Shown here: piece by piece, positions 8,601 through 15,543 of the stretch | Numbering within the stretch: position 1 is the stretch's first letter | Layout of the letters: every line of letters begins with the position of its first letter | NCBI GenBank assembly: GCA_019748395.1 | Contig: JAIEPM010000647.1 | Span: forward strand, 1-33,332 | DNA length: 33,332 nt | From: Candidatus Obscuribacterales bacterium | Lineage (GTDB): Bacteria > Cyanobacteriota > Vampirovibrionia > Obscuribacterales > Obscuribacteraceae | Direction of reading: 5' to 3' | Position numbers and translations under genes: made by a program | The notes under the pieces: generated by a model | Seen by the model: the letters and a program-made list of their open reading frames with translations, nothing else | Database searches by the model: none | Told to the model about the DNA's origin: nothing

Positions 8601-9237
8601 GTACAAGATGCATACTGTTGCTGCCGTCTTTGGTGATTATTTCAGAGGCTTTGCCGCTTGAATCAAGAACTATGTCGCGGCTCTTTTTTGCTCCCGGATA
8701 TTCAACATGAATAGTATTGCCGTCTCTAGTGACTTTTCCGGCATTGACCTCAGTCGGTTTCGGCAATTCCTCAGCCTGCTTTTCATGCGCAGGCTTAATC
8801 GGCTCAAGCGGCTTTCGATCAGATGGAGTTTCAGGATTGCCGGGTTTTACTCTCTCCTCGGAAGGCTTTTCCTTAGCCTCTGGACGTTTTGCAGTTTCAG
8901 CAGGCTTAGCATTTGCTCCATCGAAAACACCCGGTATAGCCCAGGGATTTCGTCTTGCGGCATCCAATCCCGAAAGCTCCGGACTCTTAAGAGGAGAAGG
9001 ATTTGCATTGAACCAATCGGGCAATTTCGCAGCGGGGTTTGCAGCAATCGGTCGATAAATATCGGCATATATTTCTTGATGCATCAAGTTGTAGGAAGAC
9101 TTGAATGATTCTTGCAGAGTCTTTGGACGGGAATGATCAGAAGCCTTAACAGCAGCTTCAGGCGCAGCAAAACAGATTTGTGGAATATCCTCTTGGGTCT
9201 CAGGCTTCTCGTCCGGCAGCTCACGGTTTTTCGACAT
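5692..9237 (-). CDS. Large beta-repeat protein with C-terminal papain-like cysteine peptidase domain
   Basis: This 1181-residue protein has no signal peptide. Layout: a polar N-terminus with Lys/Pro/Glu-rich linker (about 105-160); a long array (about 165-740) of short repeated units built around DG(S/T), W and charged residues (TKDGSNSMHLVRKDERWYA, KPDGTSVQEK, WPDGSVTRD), like the beta-turn units of Rhs/YD or WG-type repeats but not a standard YD match; a charged helical segment (about 745-860); and a C-terminal domain (about 870-1145). That domain has Cys890 in GTCWISSGQIWG, His1065 in TDGHLRSQTV and Asp1083 in NWYLIQDDQ. A Cys at a helix start, then HxxxxV and WYxIxD, matches the order of a papain-like or transglutaminase-like triad. 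The frame extends to 9348, but the ATG at 9237 has SD AAAGGGG and is preferred. The 119-residue gene follows 28 bp downstream. Confidence 0.75.
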   Translation of the reverse strand: MSKNRELPDEKPETQEDIPQICFAAPEAAVKASDHSRPKTLQESFKSSYNLMHQEIYADIYRPIAANPAAKLPDWFNANPSPLKSPELSGLDAARRNPWAIPGVFDGANAKPAETAKRPEAKEKPSEERVKPGNPETPSDRKPLEPIKPAHEKQAEELPKPTEVNAGKVTRDGNTIHVEYPGAKKSRDIVLDSSGKASEIITKDGSNSMHLVRKDERWYAIVQGMELQMPGKIEANERGEVTFEMENGIYRREKPDGTSVQEKTNADGSRLSFYDKDRIEKVTRKDASSLQISEDGKHIVETLPNSNKTISWTFKDDGSFVSDGQNPQTRKNFKVDANGSASWDGPDGLKFVIRADAAMLVQGEGHAKIELDEQNRIKSIDYGKKQRSFEYFDKSNEIKKTVVKDNEKNTSNSFSREKSGSDRWSLDNGQTWTGDIKISAGGIYSYKPSGSSVTELDRDGRAYTMWPDGSVTRDTVADDGSRLSYDSEGKLRKALAADGSSAEIGENRLVISNPRSGERITWTKEASLWKSDSPKYPGNKKDLQINEKCELSFTAEDGERHALRPDGKEIINRKDGVRLELNEQKQVDRISKGDMLRTIERASDGSISRVVDQNKGGERIVLDRKTNAQIQSVDLTKDGDLQIKFKDGTSTLERSNFSRVTQDKDASPLQVVDARGNTRTFVWTGEGDNKQVQEIRDSKKTAKGELTESWTRKSGSNDFVSIGSNGKEKIRQNIQLNPDGSGDYSYKNKDGGKDKISRPGADSGDSALSESVEEARDSLLEEMRDKLPETNFKRMEEMMRNFESRMSDRAYMRKLAGVKDSETVDSEVQKTVQSTYDNLRQMVAQGDDSSFYDQKTRVKLAENFMFHAMEPTTIDQGPASNTDSTGHGTCWISSGQIWGMTQHPGAMADYLKQVALSGSVTTKNGGEKDPNPKTYTFSKGLLSFDGQKQESKWTIETATTEWREEPGMKIQIWGDRSPVSKIFDYTLPVLSGSRREGDVDGGLYSSANIVGQGPTRGTREILFMVTGDYPVDRSYANHSEGHLMNNDYYKSMMEKGTVLSYTDGHLRSQTVRKVDGNWYLIQDDQHSEKSDSIMAQITDIERWAKGDRSVEKAVSISKLDLMHKKTWTGSGDADAIGKVVPRSASKPATVNASQAQNRTYSSGSYKAGYLPALQVVYPNAN

Positions 9238-9880
9238 GAATATGATCCCCTTTAAATTCGGGACGAAACTGATCGCGACAGCAAAAGATGGATGCCTGCG
9301 GCACCCAGCAAAAACTGCTTTCAAAAAGAGCGGCCTGAAGCTCCCCAAAGCGGAGCCTAGTAATTGCCATACACCAAAAAAGAATTTTGGCCGACTACTA
9401 AATAAAGCTATTTACTTGTCTCGAACGAGATTCGTAGTTAGCCCGACTTGGCTTTACACGAAAATACAGCCTCTGATAAACCCGGCACTCAATCGACCCC
9501 TTCCGGTCTATCAAATGCATTTTGCAGAAATGGTCTCGACCGGCGCAAAAGGTCGAGCGCTTTATTCTGCTCGAATAGGCTTGCCCAAAGCATTATTCGA
9601 CAGGGTATTATCAGTAGTTCCTTGCGGAACTCCCTCTTCAACGATTAAACGAAACCTGTATCTGAAGCCAGACTAATAGGTCTGCCGGCTAGGCAAACCC
9701 GAGTTGCATAAATATCACAGCAATTTGTTGCAAACTTGTGAAATTGAAGCTTCGCTTACTACGTAATTCCCGCATCAAATTAGAAACTAATTATAGAAGT
9801 GACAAATTTGTCAGAAGCTCCGTTTGATTTTCAAGTCTAAAGCGCATAAATGCCAATAAGAGCAATCGAGGACTGATCTT
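9238..9880. other. Intergenic region between divergent repeat-protein and TraB/GumN genes
   Basis: These 643 bp hold the two divergent promoters, which I could not place confidently. An open frame at 9236-9676 (+) lacks an SD and protein-like character and is rejected. Visible structures: hairpin 9535-9541/9551-9557 (CTCGACC/GGTCGAG), hairpin 9616-9631 (AGTTCC-TTGC-GGAACT) and a 14-bp palindrome at 9800-9813. None has a terminator-like T-run. Confidence 0.55.
9800..9813. promoter_or_regulatory. Perfect palindrome TGACAAATTTGTCA, candidate operator
   Basis: This exact 14-bp palindrome lies 67 bp before the GTG at 9881, just after TATAGA (9792-9797), a possible -10 element without a matching -35. 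Its half-site TTTGTCAG is nearly the same as the inverted repeat at 3647-3675. The symmetry and position suit a dimeric regulator site. Confidence 0.4.
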
Positions 9881-10948
9881 GTGTTGAGCCAAAATAAGCC
9901 CCTGTTTCCTAGACCTAAATTCACTGCGCCTCTGATCCTCCTTTCCTTATTCAGCCTTTTCGGGCTCTATGAAGGCAGTTCGGCCGCTCCACAGAAAGCT
10001 GCACTCAAAACCCCGGCAAAGAAAGTCCCGGCAGCCAAAGCGAAAATCCCGCCTAAAGCAGCAAGTACTAAACCGGCAAAAGCGCCTTTTGCTGCTCACA
10101 AGCCAAAAGCCGGAGAAAAGGAAATGCTCTGGAGAGTAAGCTCAGAAAGCGGTGCGACCATTTATCTGCTTGGAACCATTCACGTTTTCAGACCGGAATA
10201 TTATCCGCTTCCGGATGAAATGGAAAAGGCTTTCGCAAAATCAAAGGCTCTCCTGGTAGAAATAGACATTTCCAGATCCGACCCGAAAAGAACGGCATAC
10301 CTCCTCAGTTCACGAGGGATATATCCAAGCGGCGACGACATGACCAAGCATCTATCGACTCAAACAAGTTCGATTTTGCAGCAATATTGCATGTCCAGCG
10401 ACCTGCAGTTTTCCAATCTGATTCATATGAAACCCTGGCTTGCCGATTTGACCATTACCCAAAAAGAATTCCAGCGTTTGGGTTATAGCCCTAATTCAGG
10501 CATCGACCGGCACTTCATTGATGAAGCCAACATGAGCGGCAAAAAAATCATCGGTCTTGAAACTGAAGAATTTCAATTGACTTTATTTTCAGAGCTTTCA
10601 CCTAAATTGCAAGAAGCACTGCTGAATCAAACATTTGAAGATTTGAAAGAGCTACCGGTTCTGGCTGGAGACATGATGCGCTGCTGGTGGACGGGAGATG
10701 AAAAAGGGCTTGATGATATTCGAAAGAAAGATAATTTGAAGCATCCTGAATTTGAAGAAGTTGATCAAAAAATCCTCTATGATCGTAATATTCAAATGGC
10801 CGACAAATTAGAGGCTTACTTAAAAGGTTCCGACACCTTCATGTGCGCAGTCGGTGCAGCACACATGGTTGGCGAAAAGGGCATCTGTGCTCTGCTCAAA
10901 AGTCGCGGTTATAAAGTTTCGCAGGTTCTGGCTGGGGAAGAAATTTAA
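9881..10948 (+). CDS. Secreted TraB/GumN-family protein
   Basis: This 355-residue protein has a long signal peptide or N-terminal anchor (hydrophobic 15-30, then SSA|APQ). An Ala/Lys/Pro-rich linker (37-78) leads to a TraB/GumN domain (about 81-353). Seen: the first GxxH motif GTIH (98-101), EIDI (127-130), GLETEEFQ (225-232), RN (302-303) and the second motif GAAHMVGEKG (325-334) near the end. The two GxxH motifs and the conserved Glu/Arg are the presumed metal-binding peptidase-like site of this family (Tiki/PrgY/GumN relatives). The substrate is unknown. Start is GTG at 9881, with GAGG about 9 bases upstream; TTG at 9884 is an alternative. It ends 5 bp from the convergent ATP-grasp-like gene. 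Confidence 0.88.
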   Translation: MLSQNKPLFPRPKFTAPLILLSLFSLFGLYEGSSAAPQKAALKTPAKKVPAAKAKIPPKAASTKPAKAPFAAHKPKAGEKEMLWRVSSESGATIYLLGTIHVFRPEYYPLPDEMEKAFAKSKALLVEIDISRSDPKRTAYLLSSRGIYPSGDDMTKHLSTQTSSILQQYCMSSDLQFSNLIHMKPWLADLTITQKEFQRLGYSPNSGIDRHFIDEANMSGKKIIGLETEEFQLTLFSELSPKLQEALLNQTFEDLKELPVLAGDMMRCWWTGDEKGLDDIRKKDNLKHPEFEEVDQKILYDRNIQMADKLEAYLKGSDTFMCAVGAAHMVGEKGICALLKSRGYKVSQVLAGEEI

Positions 10949-10953
10949 GATGC

Positions 10954-12525
10954 TCAGCGAGATGATTCTTCTTTGAATTCATAGCGCGGCTCAATTTTTG
11001 AATCATCCGCTTGAAAGATCAAAAATGAGCGATGATTCTCCGCGCTCAGCGGAGATTGAGTTGTCAGCCTGGCAAAAATAGTATCTGTATATTCTGCTTT
11101 AAAGTTTGAGAGATCTTCACTCAAATTCTTCAGCGAAGAACTGGCGATCAAGCGCAAACTGAAATCGGGATCCATAGGAAAGTATTTCCTTACTACATAC
11201 AAGTAAGGTCTGTCGCAAACGAATGTTTCAATAAAGCTTTCCCATTCTTCGGCGCTGGTAGCTGGTCCGACTCTAATTCCAAGACCACCTTCTAGATAGC
11301 GATGAGCAATCACTGCCTTATTCTTGTTATTTTTTGCCCAATTCAGGTTCGCCTCATGTACTTGATGGTAATCAGAGGGCGACCAACAAGCCATATCTTC
11401 GGAAATTGAAAGCTCAAGAGTTTCGCCGAAGAAATGCCTGGCCAGGTCAGGAATAGCAGCATAAAGAGCTTTGTCATTAAGCAGATCCGTCATTGGTGAG
11501 TTAGCCATAAATACCTGCCCATCCAAATATCGCTGAAGAAGGCCGGTCCAGGAAAGCTCGTCATAATTCTCAAGCTGCTCGGCATTAACACGCTGAAAAA
11601 GGAGATCGGAGGGATCAAGCAAATTAAGCGGAGCTTGATTGAAAATACAAAGCCGTTTGTTTCTATAAGTCCTTTCAATAAGATTTTGGGTTTTGCTCAA
11701 TTCGTCAAAAAGAACATAATCCATGCCGAGCTGCTCGGCAGTTCGCTTGAGATTGGCTCCTGAATTGTTCTCATAAGCCCAGGCATCAACAAGAACTCTG
11801 GCTACCGGCTCGCCGGACATTGCAGTGAAACTTTCTGCGCAGGCATTAAAAATATCCCGACGGCGTGTGGAGAAAGTTTCAGCCTTGAGTCCGAATTTTT
11901 TAAACAAGCCTGGAAAAATCGCCTGATAAGCCGCACTCATATCATCGATCAAATGAGCATACGGAGTTGCATATCGCACTTGAAACTCCGCCATCATGAA
12001 ATTGAGTCCACTGGCAAGAATATCCACTCCCAGCTCTATGTAAAGCGCCTGCTCTTCAACTCTTGCAAAAGGCTTTTTGACTTTGCCGTTTGCATAGAAA
12101 TAAAGCGAGCTTTCTAGAGAGGAGCGAAGATACTCGGCTGTTTTTGCCGGAAGGACATCGAGAAGCTGCTTCAAAGCCGGTCCGTCTATATCGTCGACAG
12201 AAACAATTTGCATCAGCTTGATCATAGTTTTCAAACAAAGGCTGATTTGCTCTCGAAGCCACTTATTTTCTTTAGAACGAATGATTCCCATAAACTGAGT
12301 CGCCATAACCGAATGATTAGTGCGCTCGAAAAGGTCACTCTGTATTGCCAGACGCTCATCAGTATCTTTCTCACGCAATACATCGTAAGACTCGATGCAA
12401 AACGGCACACGCTCAAAGAGACGGGACGGAAAGGAAAAACCGTTCAACCAGCCATTCAGCGAAACTCGTTTTTTCTCGCTATAACCTTTCCAGGAAAGCC
12501 ATTCCACCTTGCTGCCGCTTGACAC
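10954..12525 (-). CDS. Probable ATP-grasp-like ligase, third gene of adenylation/AOS cassette
   Basis: This protein is about 523 residues. The N-terminal half (1-240) is helical with no recognised motif. The C-terminal half resembles circularly permuted ATP-grasp enzymes (glutathionylspermidine-synthase type). It has LVDAWAYENNSGANL (about 245-259) followed by a Rossmann-like LGMDYVLFDEL, then DLLFQRVN (307-314), LLNDKALYAAIPDL (348-361), a Gly-rich nucleotide loop HRYLEGGLGIRVG (408-420) and PYLYVVRKYFP (440-450). Such enzymes form amide bonds using ATP; that function here is inference. Two starts are possible. GTG 12525 is preceded by AAAGGGAG, 31 bp after the upstream stop. ATG 12585 overlaps the upstream gene by 29 bp and has a weaker SD inside coding sequence. 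Gene order makes it the last gene of a leftward operon. Confidence 0.7.
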   Translation of the reverse strand: MSSGSKVEWLSWKGYSEKKRVSLNGWLNGFSFPSRLFERVPFCIESYDVLREKDTDERLAIQSDLFERTNHSVMATQFMGIIRSKENKWLREQISLCLKTMIKLMQIVSVDDIDGPALKQLLDVLPAKTAEYLRSSLESSLYFYANGKVKKPFARVEEQALYIELGVDILASGLNFMMAEFQVRYATPYAHLIDDMSAAYQAIFPGLFKKFGLKAETFSTRRRDIFNACAESFTAMSGEPVARVLVDAWAYENNSGANLKRTAEQLGMDYVLFDELSKTQNLIERTYRNKRLCIFNQAPLNLLDPSDLLFQRVNAEQLENYDELSWTGLLQRYLDGQVFMANSPMTDLLNDKALYAAIPDLARHFFGETLELSISEDMACWSPSDYHQVHEANLNWAKNNKNKAVIAHRYLEGGLGIRVGPATSAEEWESFIETFVCDRPYLYVVRKYFPMDPDFSLRLIASSSLKNLSEDLSNFKAEYTDTIFARLTTQSPLSAENHRSFLIFQADDSKIEPRYEFKEESSR

Positions 12526-12556
12526 TAGTTCTTCACTCCCTTTTCGCTCATTTCTT

Positions 12557-13822
12557 TCAAGTGATCCTTGGTCGCAAAGGCGCATTCACGCCTTCAAGAT
12601 AAGCTTTAACACGAGAAAAGGCTTGAAGCAATTGCTCCACTTCCTCGGCATCATTTGCAGCAGTTAGTGTTATACGCAAGGTTTCTTCACCACGCCGCAC
12701 CATCGGATAGGGAGCCAGAGTAATCAAAATTCCGGACTCCCAGAGAATACGAGAAGCTTCAATAAGGTGCATGGAATCACCTATCCAAACAGAAACGATC
12801 GGAAAATAACTGTCATTATCAATATAAAATCCCAGCTCGCGCAATCCGTTTATAGCTCTAAAGCTCAGATCATAAAGCTTCTTGCGCAGCTCGTCACCAA
12901 AACTTTCATTTACGGCAAGTCCGCTGATCAGACTTTGAAGCGAGGCAGTCGGACAGGGTCCCGAAAGGTCATACGGCGTAGCATAAGCTTTCAAAAACGA
13001 TTTCAGCTTCTTGGTGCAGGAAATGAAAGCAGCCAGAGAGGAGTAGGCTTTGGAAAGCCCTCCTATATACAGAACATTTTCGTAGTCGGCATTAAAATGC
13101 CTGACCACACCATTGCCTTTATAGCCATAAGGTAAGTGTTCATCAGGTTTTTCACCAACAACTCCAAAGCCGTGAGCATCATCTATATAAGCGATCGCGT
13201 CGAATCGGGCCGCTAGATTTGCAATTCGAGGAACATCAATGTAATTACCGCTCATACTGTAAGTGCCGTCCAGCAAGATCAGCTTTTTGGGATTATCTTT
13301 ATGCTCTTCAAGTAATGCCTCAAGCGCCTCAAAATCATTATGCTTGAAACTTTTCAATTTAGCGCCGCTATCCCGCGCCATTTTCGCAGCCTCGTACATG
13401 GTCATATGCGCAGACTTATCAAGAAAAATAACGCCGTCGCTTCCTGCAAGCGCAGGGATGACACCGATGTGAATGAGAGTGACGGTCGGCAGAATCAGCG
13501 TGTCTTCAGACTTTATTAGCTGCGCCAGTAATTCCTCAGCCTCAAGATAAAGCGAAGGACTGGCAACCAAACGACACCAGCTTGGATGCACTCCCCATTT
13601 TTTGAGTGCAGGCTCAATAGACTCGATAATTTGCTCATCTAAATCAAAACCGAGATAATTGCAAGAAGCGAAATCTATCATCCATTTATCGCCGAATTTG
13701 ATCTTGCGCTTATCAATTTCCATTGCCTGAGCATCAAACATGGGGCTGGCATGCAGCACCTGGCGAATGTCGGCACGCTGACTTTTCAGATTTGCATCGA
13801 TAACCCGCTCAAAAACATTCAT
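12557..13822 (-). CDS. Alpha-oxoamine synthase (BioF/CqsA-like PLP enzyme)
   Basis: This 421-residue fold-type I PLP enzyme belongs to the family that condenses an amino acid with an acyl thioester, with loss of CO2, to give an amino ketone. Seen: FASCNYLGFD (51-60); His139 (DKSAHMT), at the place of the PLP-stacking His; Asp215 and His217 in DDAHGFGVVG; the Schiff-base Lys258 in GGLSKAYSS; SGPCPTASLQSL (287-298); and LRITLTAAND near the end, all in canonical order. The substrate-facing segment HPSWCRLVASPS (79-90) departs from the usual glycine-rich GxxGSR region, so this is unlikely to be true BioF. Its ATG overlaps the TGA of the adenylation gene (ATGA), and it precedes the ATP-grasp-like gene. 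It is probably a natural-product-type AOS, like CqsA. The substrate is unknown. Confidence 0.88.
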   Translation of the reverse strand: MNVFERVIDANLKSQRADIRQVLHASPMFDAQAMEIDKRKIKFGDKWMIDFASCNYLGFDLDEQIIESIEPALKKWGVHPSWCRLVASPSLYLEAEELLAQLIKSEDTLILPTVTLIHIGVIPALAGSDGVIFLDKSAHMTMYEAAKMARDSGAKLKSFKHNDFEALEALLEEHKDNPKKLILLDGTYSMSGNYIDVPRIANLAARFDAIAYIDDAHGFGVVGEKPDEHLPYGYKGNGVVRHFNADYENVLYIGGLSKAYSSLAAFISCTKKLKSFLKAYATPYDLSGPCPTASLQSLISGLAVNESFGDELRKKLYDLSFRAINGLRELGFYIDNDSYFPIVSVWIGDSMHLIEASRILWESGILITLAPYPMVRRGEETLRITLTAANDAEEVEQLLQAFSRVKAYLEGVNAPLRPRIT

Positions 13823-15408
13823 GCTTTGCTGCCCTCTTTGCTCAGGCTTTCACGCAGCCCGACCCGGTCGACTTTTCCGGTTGACGTTTTGGGTAAAACA
13901 TCCATGCAAATTATTTCAAGAGGCATCATATAACTTGGTACTTTCGCAGAAAGCTCATTCATTATCTGCGCGGAACTCGGTCCGCCCGATTTGACTGAAA
14001 CAAATGCGTGTAATGTATTGCCATATTTCTCGTGTGCTCTGGCGATCACAGCAAGTTCATTAATACCGGAGATGCTGCTGATTGCCGTTTCAACTTCGCC
14101 AAGCTCTACTCTGTAGCCTCTGGTTTTCACCATATTATCAGCCCTACCGTGATAAACGATATTGCCGTCCGGCAAAAAGCGACCGAGATCGCCTGTTCGA
14201 CAGCAAAGAGTCGGATAAGAATGAAAGGGACTCTGCACAAGCTTTTCAGCTGTTTTAATCGGGTCGTTAAAATAACCGGCAAAAACAGTTCCGCCCCGCA
14301 CCAGAATTTCGCCAATCTCGCCCTGGGGAAGTGCCTTCAATTCGTGATCAACGATGAATATTTCAGTGTCGTGAACAGGCAAGCCAATTGGTACCGACTC
14401 CCATTCTTCAGGTACTTGCTCTATATGGAAATAAGTAACAATGTTGGTTTCAGTTGGACCGTAGATATTGGATACGCGTGTAGACGGCAATGCCGCCATA
14501 AATTTGCGCAGATATGGTACGGGAAATGGCTCGCCCGCATAAAGTACAAGCCGCAAACTAGGGATTCCCCGCTCTAAATTTCCTTTGCTGTACCAGTTAA
14601 TGAAAGTAGATGGGACAGTATAAACAACGGTGACTTCATTTTCGATTATATAGCCGACTATGTCGGCAGCATTGGAACTAAATCCCATGGGAGCAATGAA
14701 CAATTTTGCGCCGACCATGAATGTGCTGAAAATATCAAATACCGAAAGATCGAATTGCAGCGGCGCGCGATTAAATACACGGTCTGATGCAGACAGTTTG
14801 AATTCTCTAGCCATCCAGTCAATAAAAGTGAAGGCATTTCGATGGCTGATCATGATGCCTTTCGGACTACCGGTGGAGCCTGATGTGTAAAGAACATAAG
14901 CAAGATCGTCCGCCAGGATGCCTGGCTTGCCTTGTGGAAAACAGGGACTCTGTGACTTACTTAGCTCAATCTCTCGTATCTGCTTAAAGTTAAATTCGCA
15001 AGAACGCCGCTCTATACAGTCATCGTCCAGACAAAGAATTTCTTTTATGCCGAATTGGCGAAGCTCTTCGGCTTGAGCTAGAAAAGCCGAATCTATCAAG
15101 AGCCGTTCAATTCCGGCATTTTTTACAACATTTGCCAGCCAGGAAACCGGTGCCAGAATATTCAAAGGCACATATACGACGCCGGCTTTGAGCGCGCCGA
15201 TCATGGCAACAATGGCTTCAGCCCTTACTCGCGAAAGTATTCCGATTATTTTTCCAGCAGGCGGACTCGCGAGAAAATGCTGTTCAAACTTCAATGACAG
15301 CTCGTCAATTTCCGAATAAGTATAAGCACGCTCCCCCTGCTGTACAGCCACTTCCGAAGCAAAAGTCTTGAAAGAATCCTCAATAAAATGCTGGATTAAA
15401 TACTTCAT
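13819..15408 (-). CDS. Stand-alone amino-acid adenylation enzyme (NRPS A-domain type)
   Basis: This 529-residue member of the ANL superfamily activates a carboxylate as its AMP ester. Core motifs are present: A3 YTSGSTGSPKG (174-184), A4 FDLSVFDIF (219-227), A5 NIYGPTET (314-321), A7 RTGDL (404-408), A8 GRADNMVKTRGYRVELGEVE (421-440) and A10 PKTSTGKVDR with catalytic Lys512. Asp220 sits at the position that binds the alpha-amino group in NRPS domains, which favours an amino-acid substrate over a fatty acid. There is no carrier-protein or condensation domain, and no carrier gene is nearby. ATG 15408 has GGAG 8 bases upstream; the in-frame TTG at 15414 is too close to the SD. It is the first gene of the leftward operon, coupled to the AOS gene by a 4-bp overlap. 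Confidence 0.93.
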   Translation of the reverse strand: MKYLIQHFIEDSFKTFASEVAVQQGERAYTYSEIDELSLKFEQHFLASPPAGKIIGILSRVRAEAIVAMIGALKAGVVYVPLNILAPVSWLANVVKNAGIERLLIDSAFLAQAEELRQFGIKEILCLDDDCIERRSCEFNFKQIREIELSKSQSPCFPQGKPGILADDLAYVLYTSGSTGSPKGIMISHRNAFTFIDWMAREFKLSASDRVFNRAPLQFDLSVFDIFSTFMVGAKLFIAPMGFSSNAADIVGYIIENEVTVVYTVPSTFINWYSKGNLERGIPSLRLVLYAGEPFPVPYLRKFMAALPSTRVSNIYGPTETNIVTYFHIEQVPEEWESVPIGLPVHDTEIFIVDHELKALPQGEIGEILVRGGTVFAGYFNDPIKTAEKLVQSPFHSYPTLCCRTGDLGRFLPDGNIVYHGRADNMVKTRGYRVELGEVETAISSISGINELAVIARAHEKYGNTLHAFVSVKSGGPSSAQIMNELSAKVPSYMMPLEIICMDVLPKTSTGKVDRVGLRESLSKEGSKA

Positions 15409-15543
15409 CCGCAAGACTCCGGCGCGTTGTCAACAAAGGCTCTTCATAGCTATTTTTAGAGCTCAGCTGCATTATTATCGCGCAATTGGAGCAATTCATC
15501 ATTTATTATGTAAGCTGTGTGTTTTGCCTTCCAAGAGGCTCCT

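Noticed and set aside
5692-9237. Classic Rhs/YD polymorphic toxin
   Set aside because: The units are DG-centred but do not show regular YD...G...Y spacing or an Rhs core PxxxxDPxGL motif, so only repeat plus peptidase-like domain is claimed.
9238-9348. Upstream extension of the repeat protein to a start at 9348
   Set aside because: The extra 37 residues are unlike the protein, and the ATG at 9237 has the SD AAAGGGG.
9236-9676. Open frame of 146 codons on the + strand in the large intergenic gap
   Set aside because: It starts over the leader of the divergent gene, has no SD, and its composition shows no domain, signal peptide or periodicity.
12557-13822. Biotin biosynthesis gene bioF
   Set aside because: The fold family is right, but the substrate loop is divergent and no other biotin gene is adjacent; context is an adenylation/ATP-grasp cassette.
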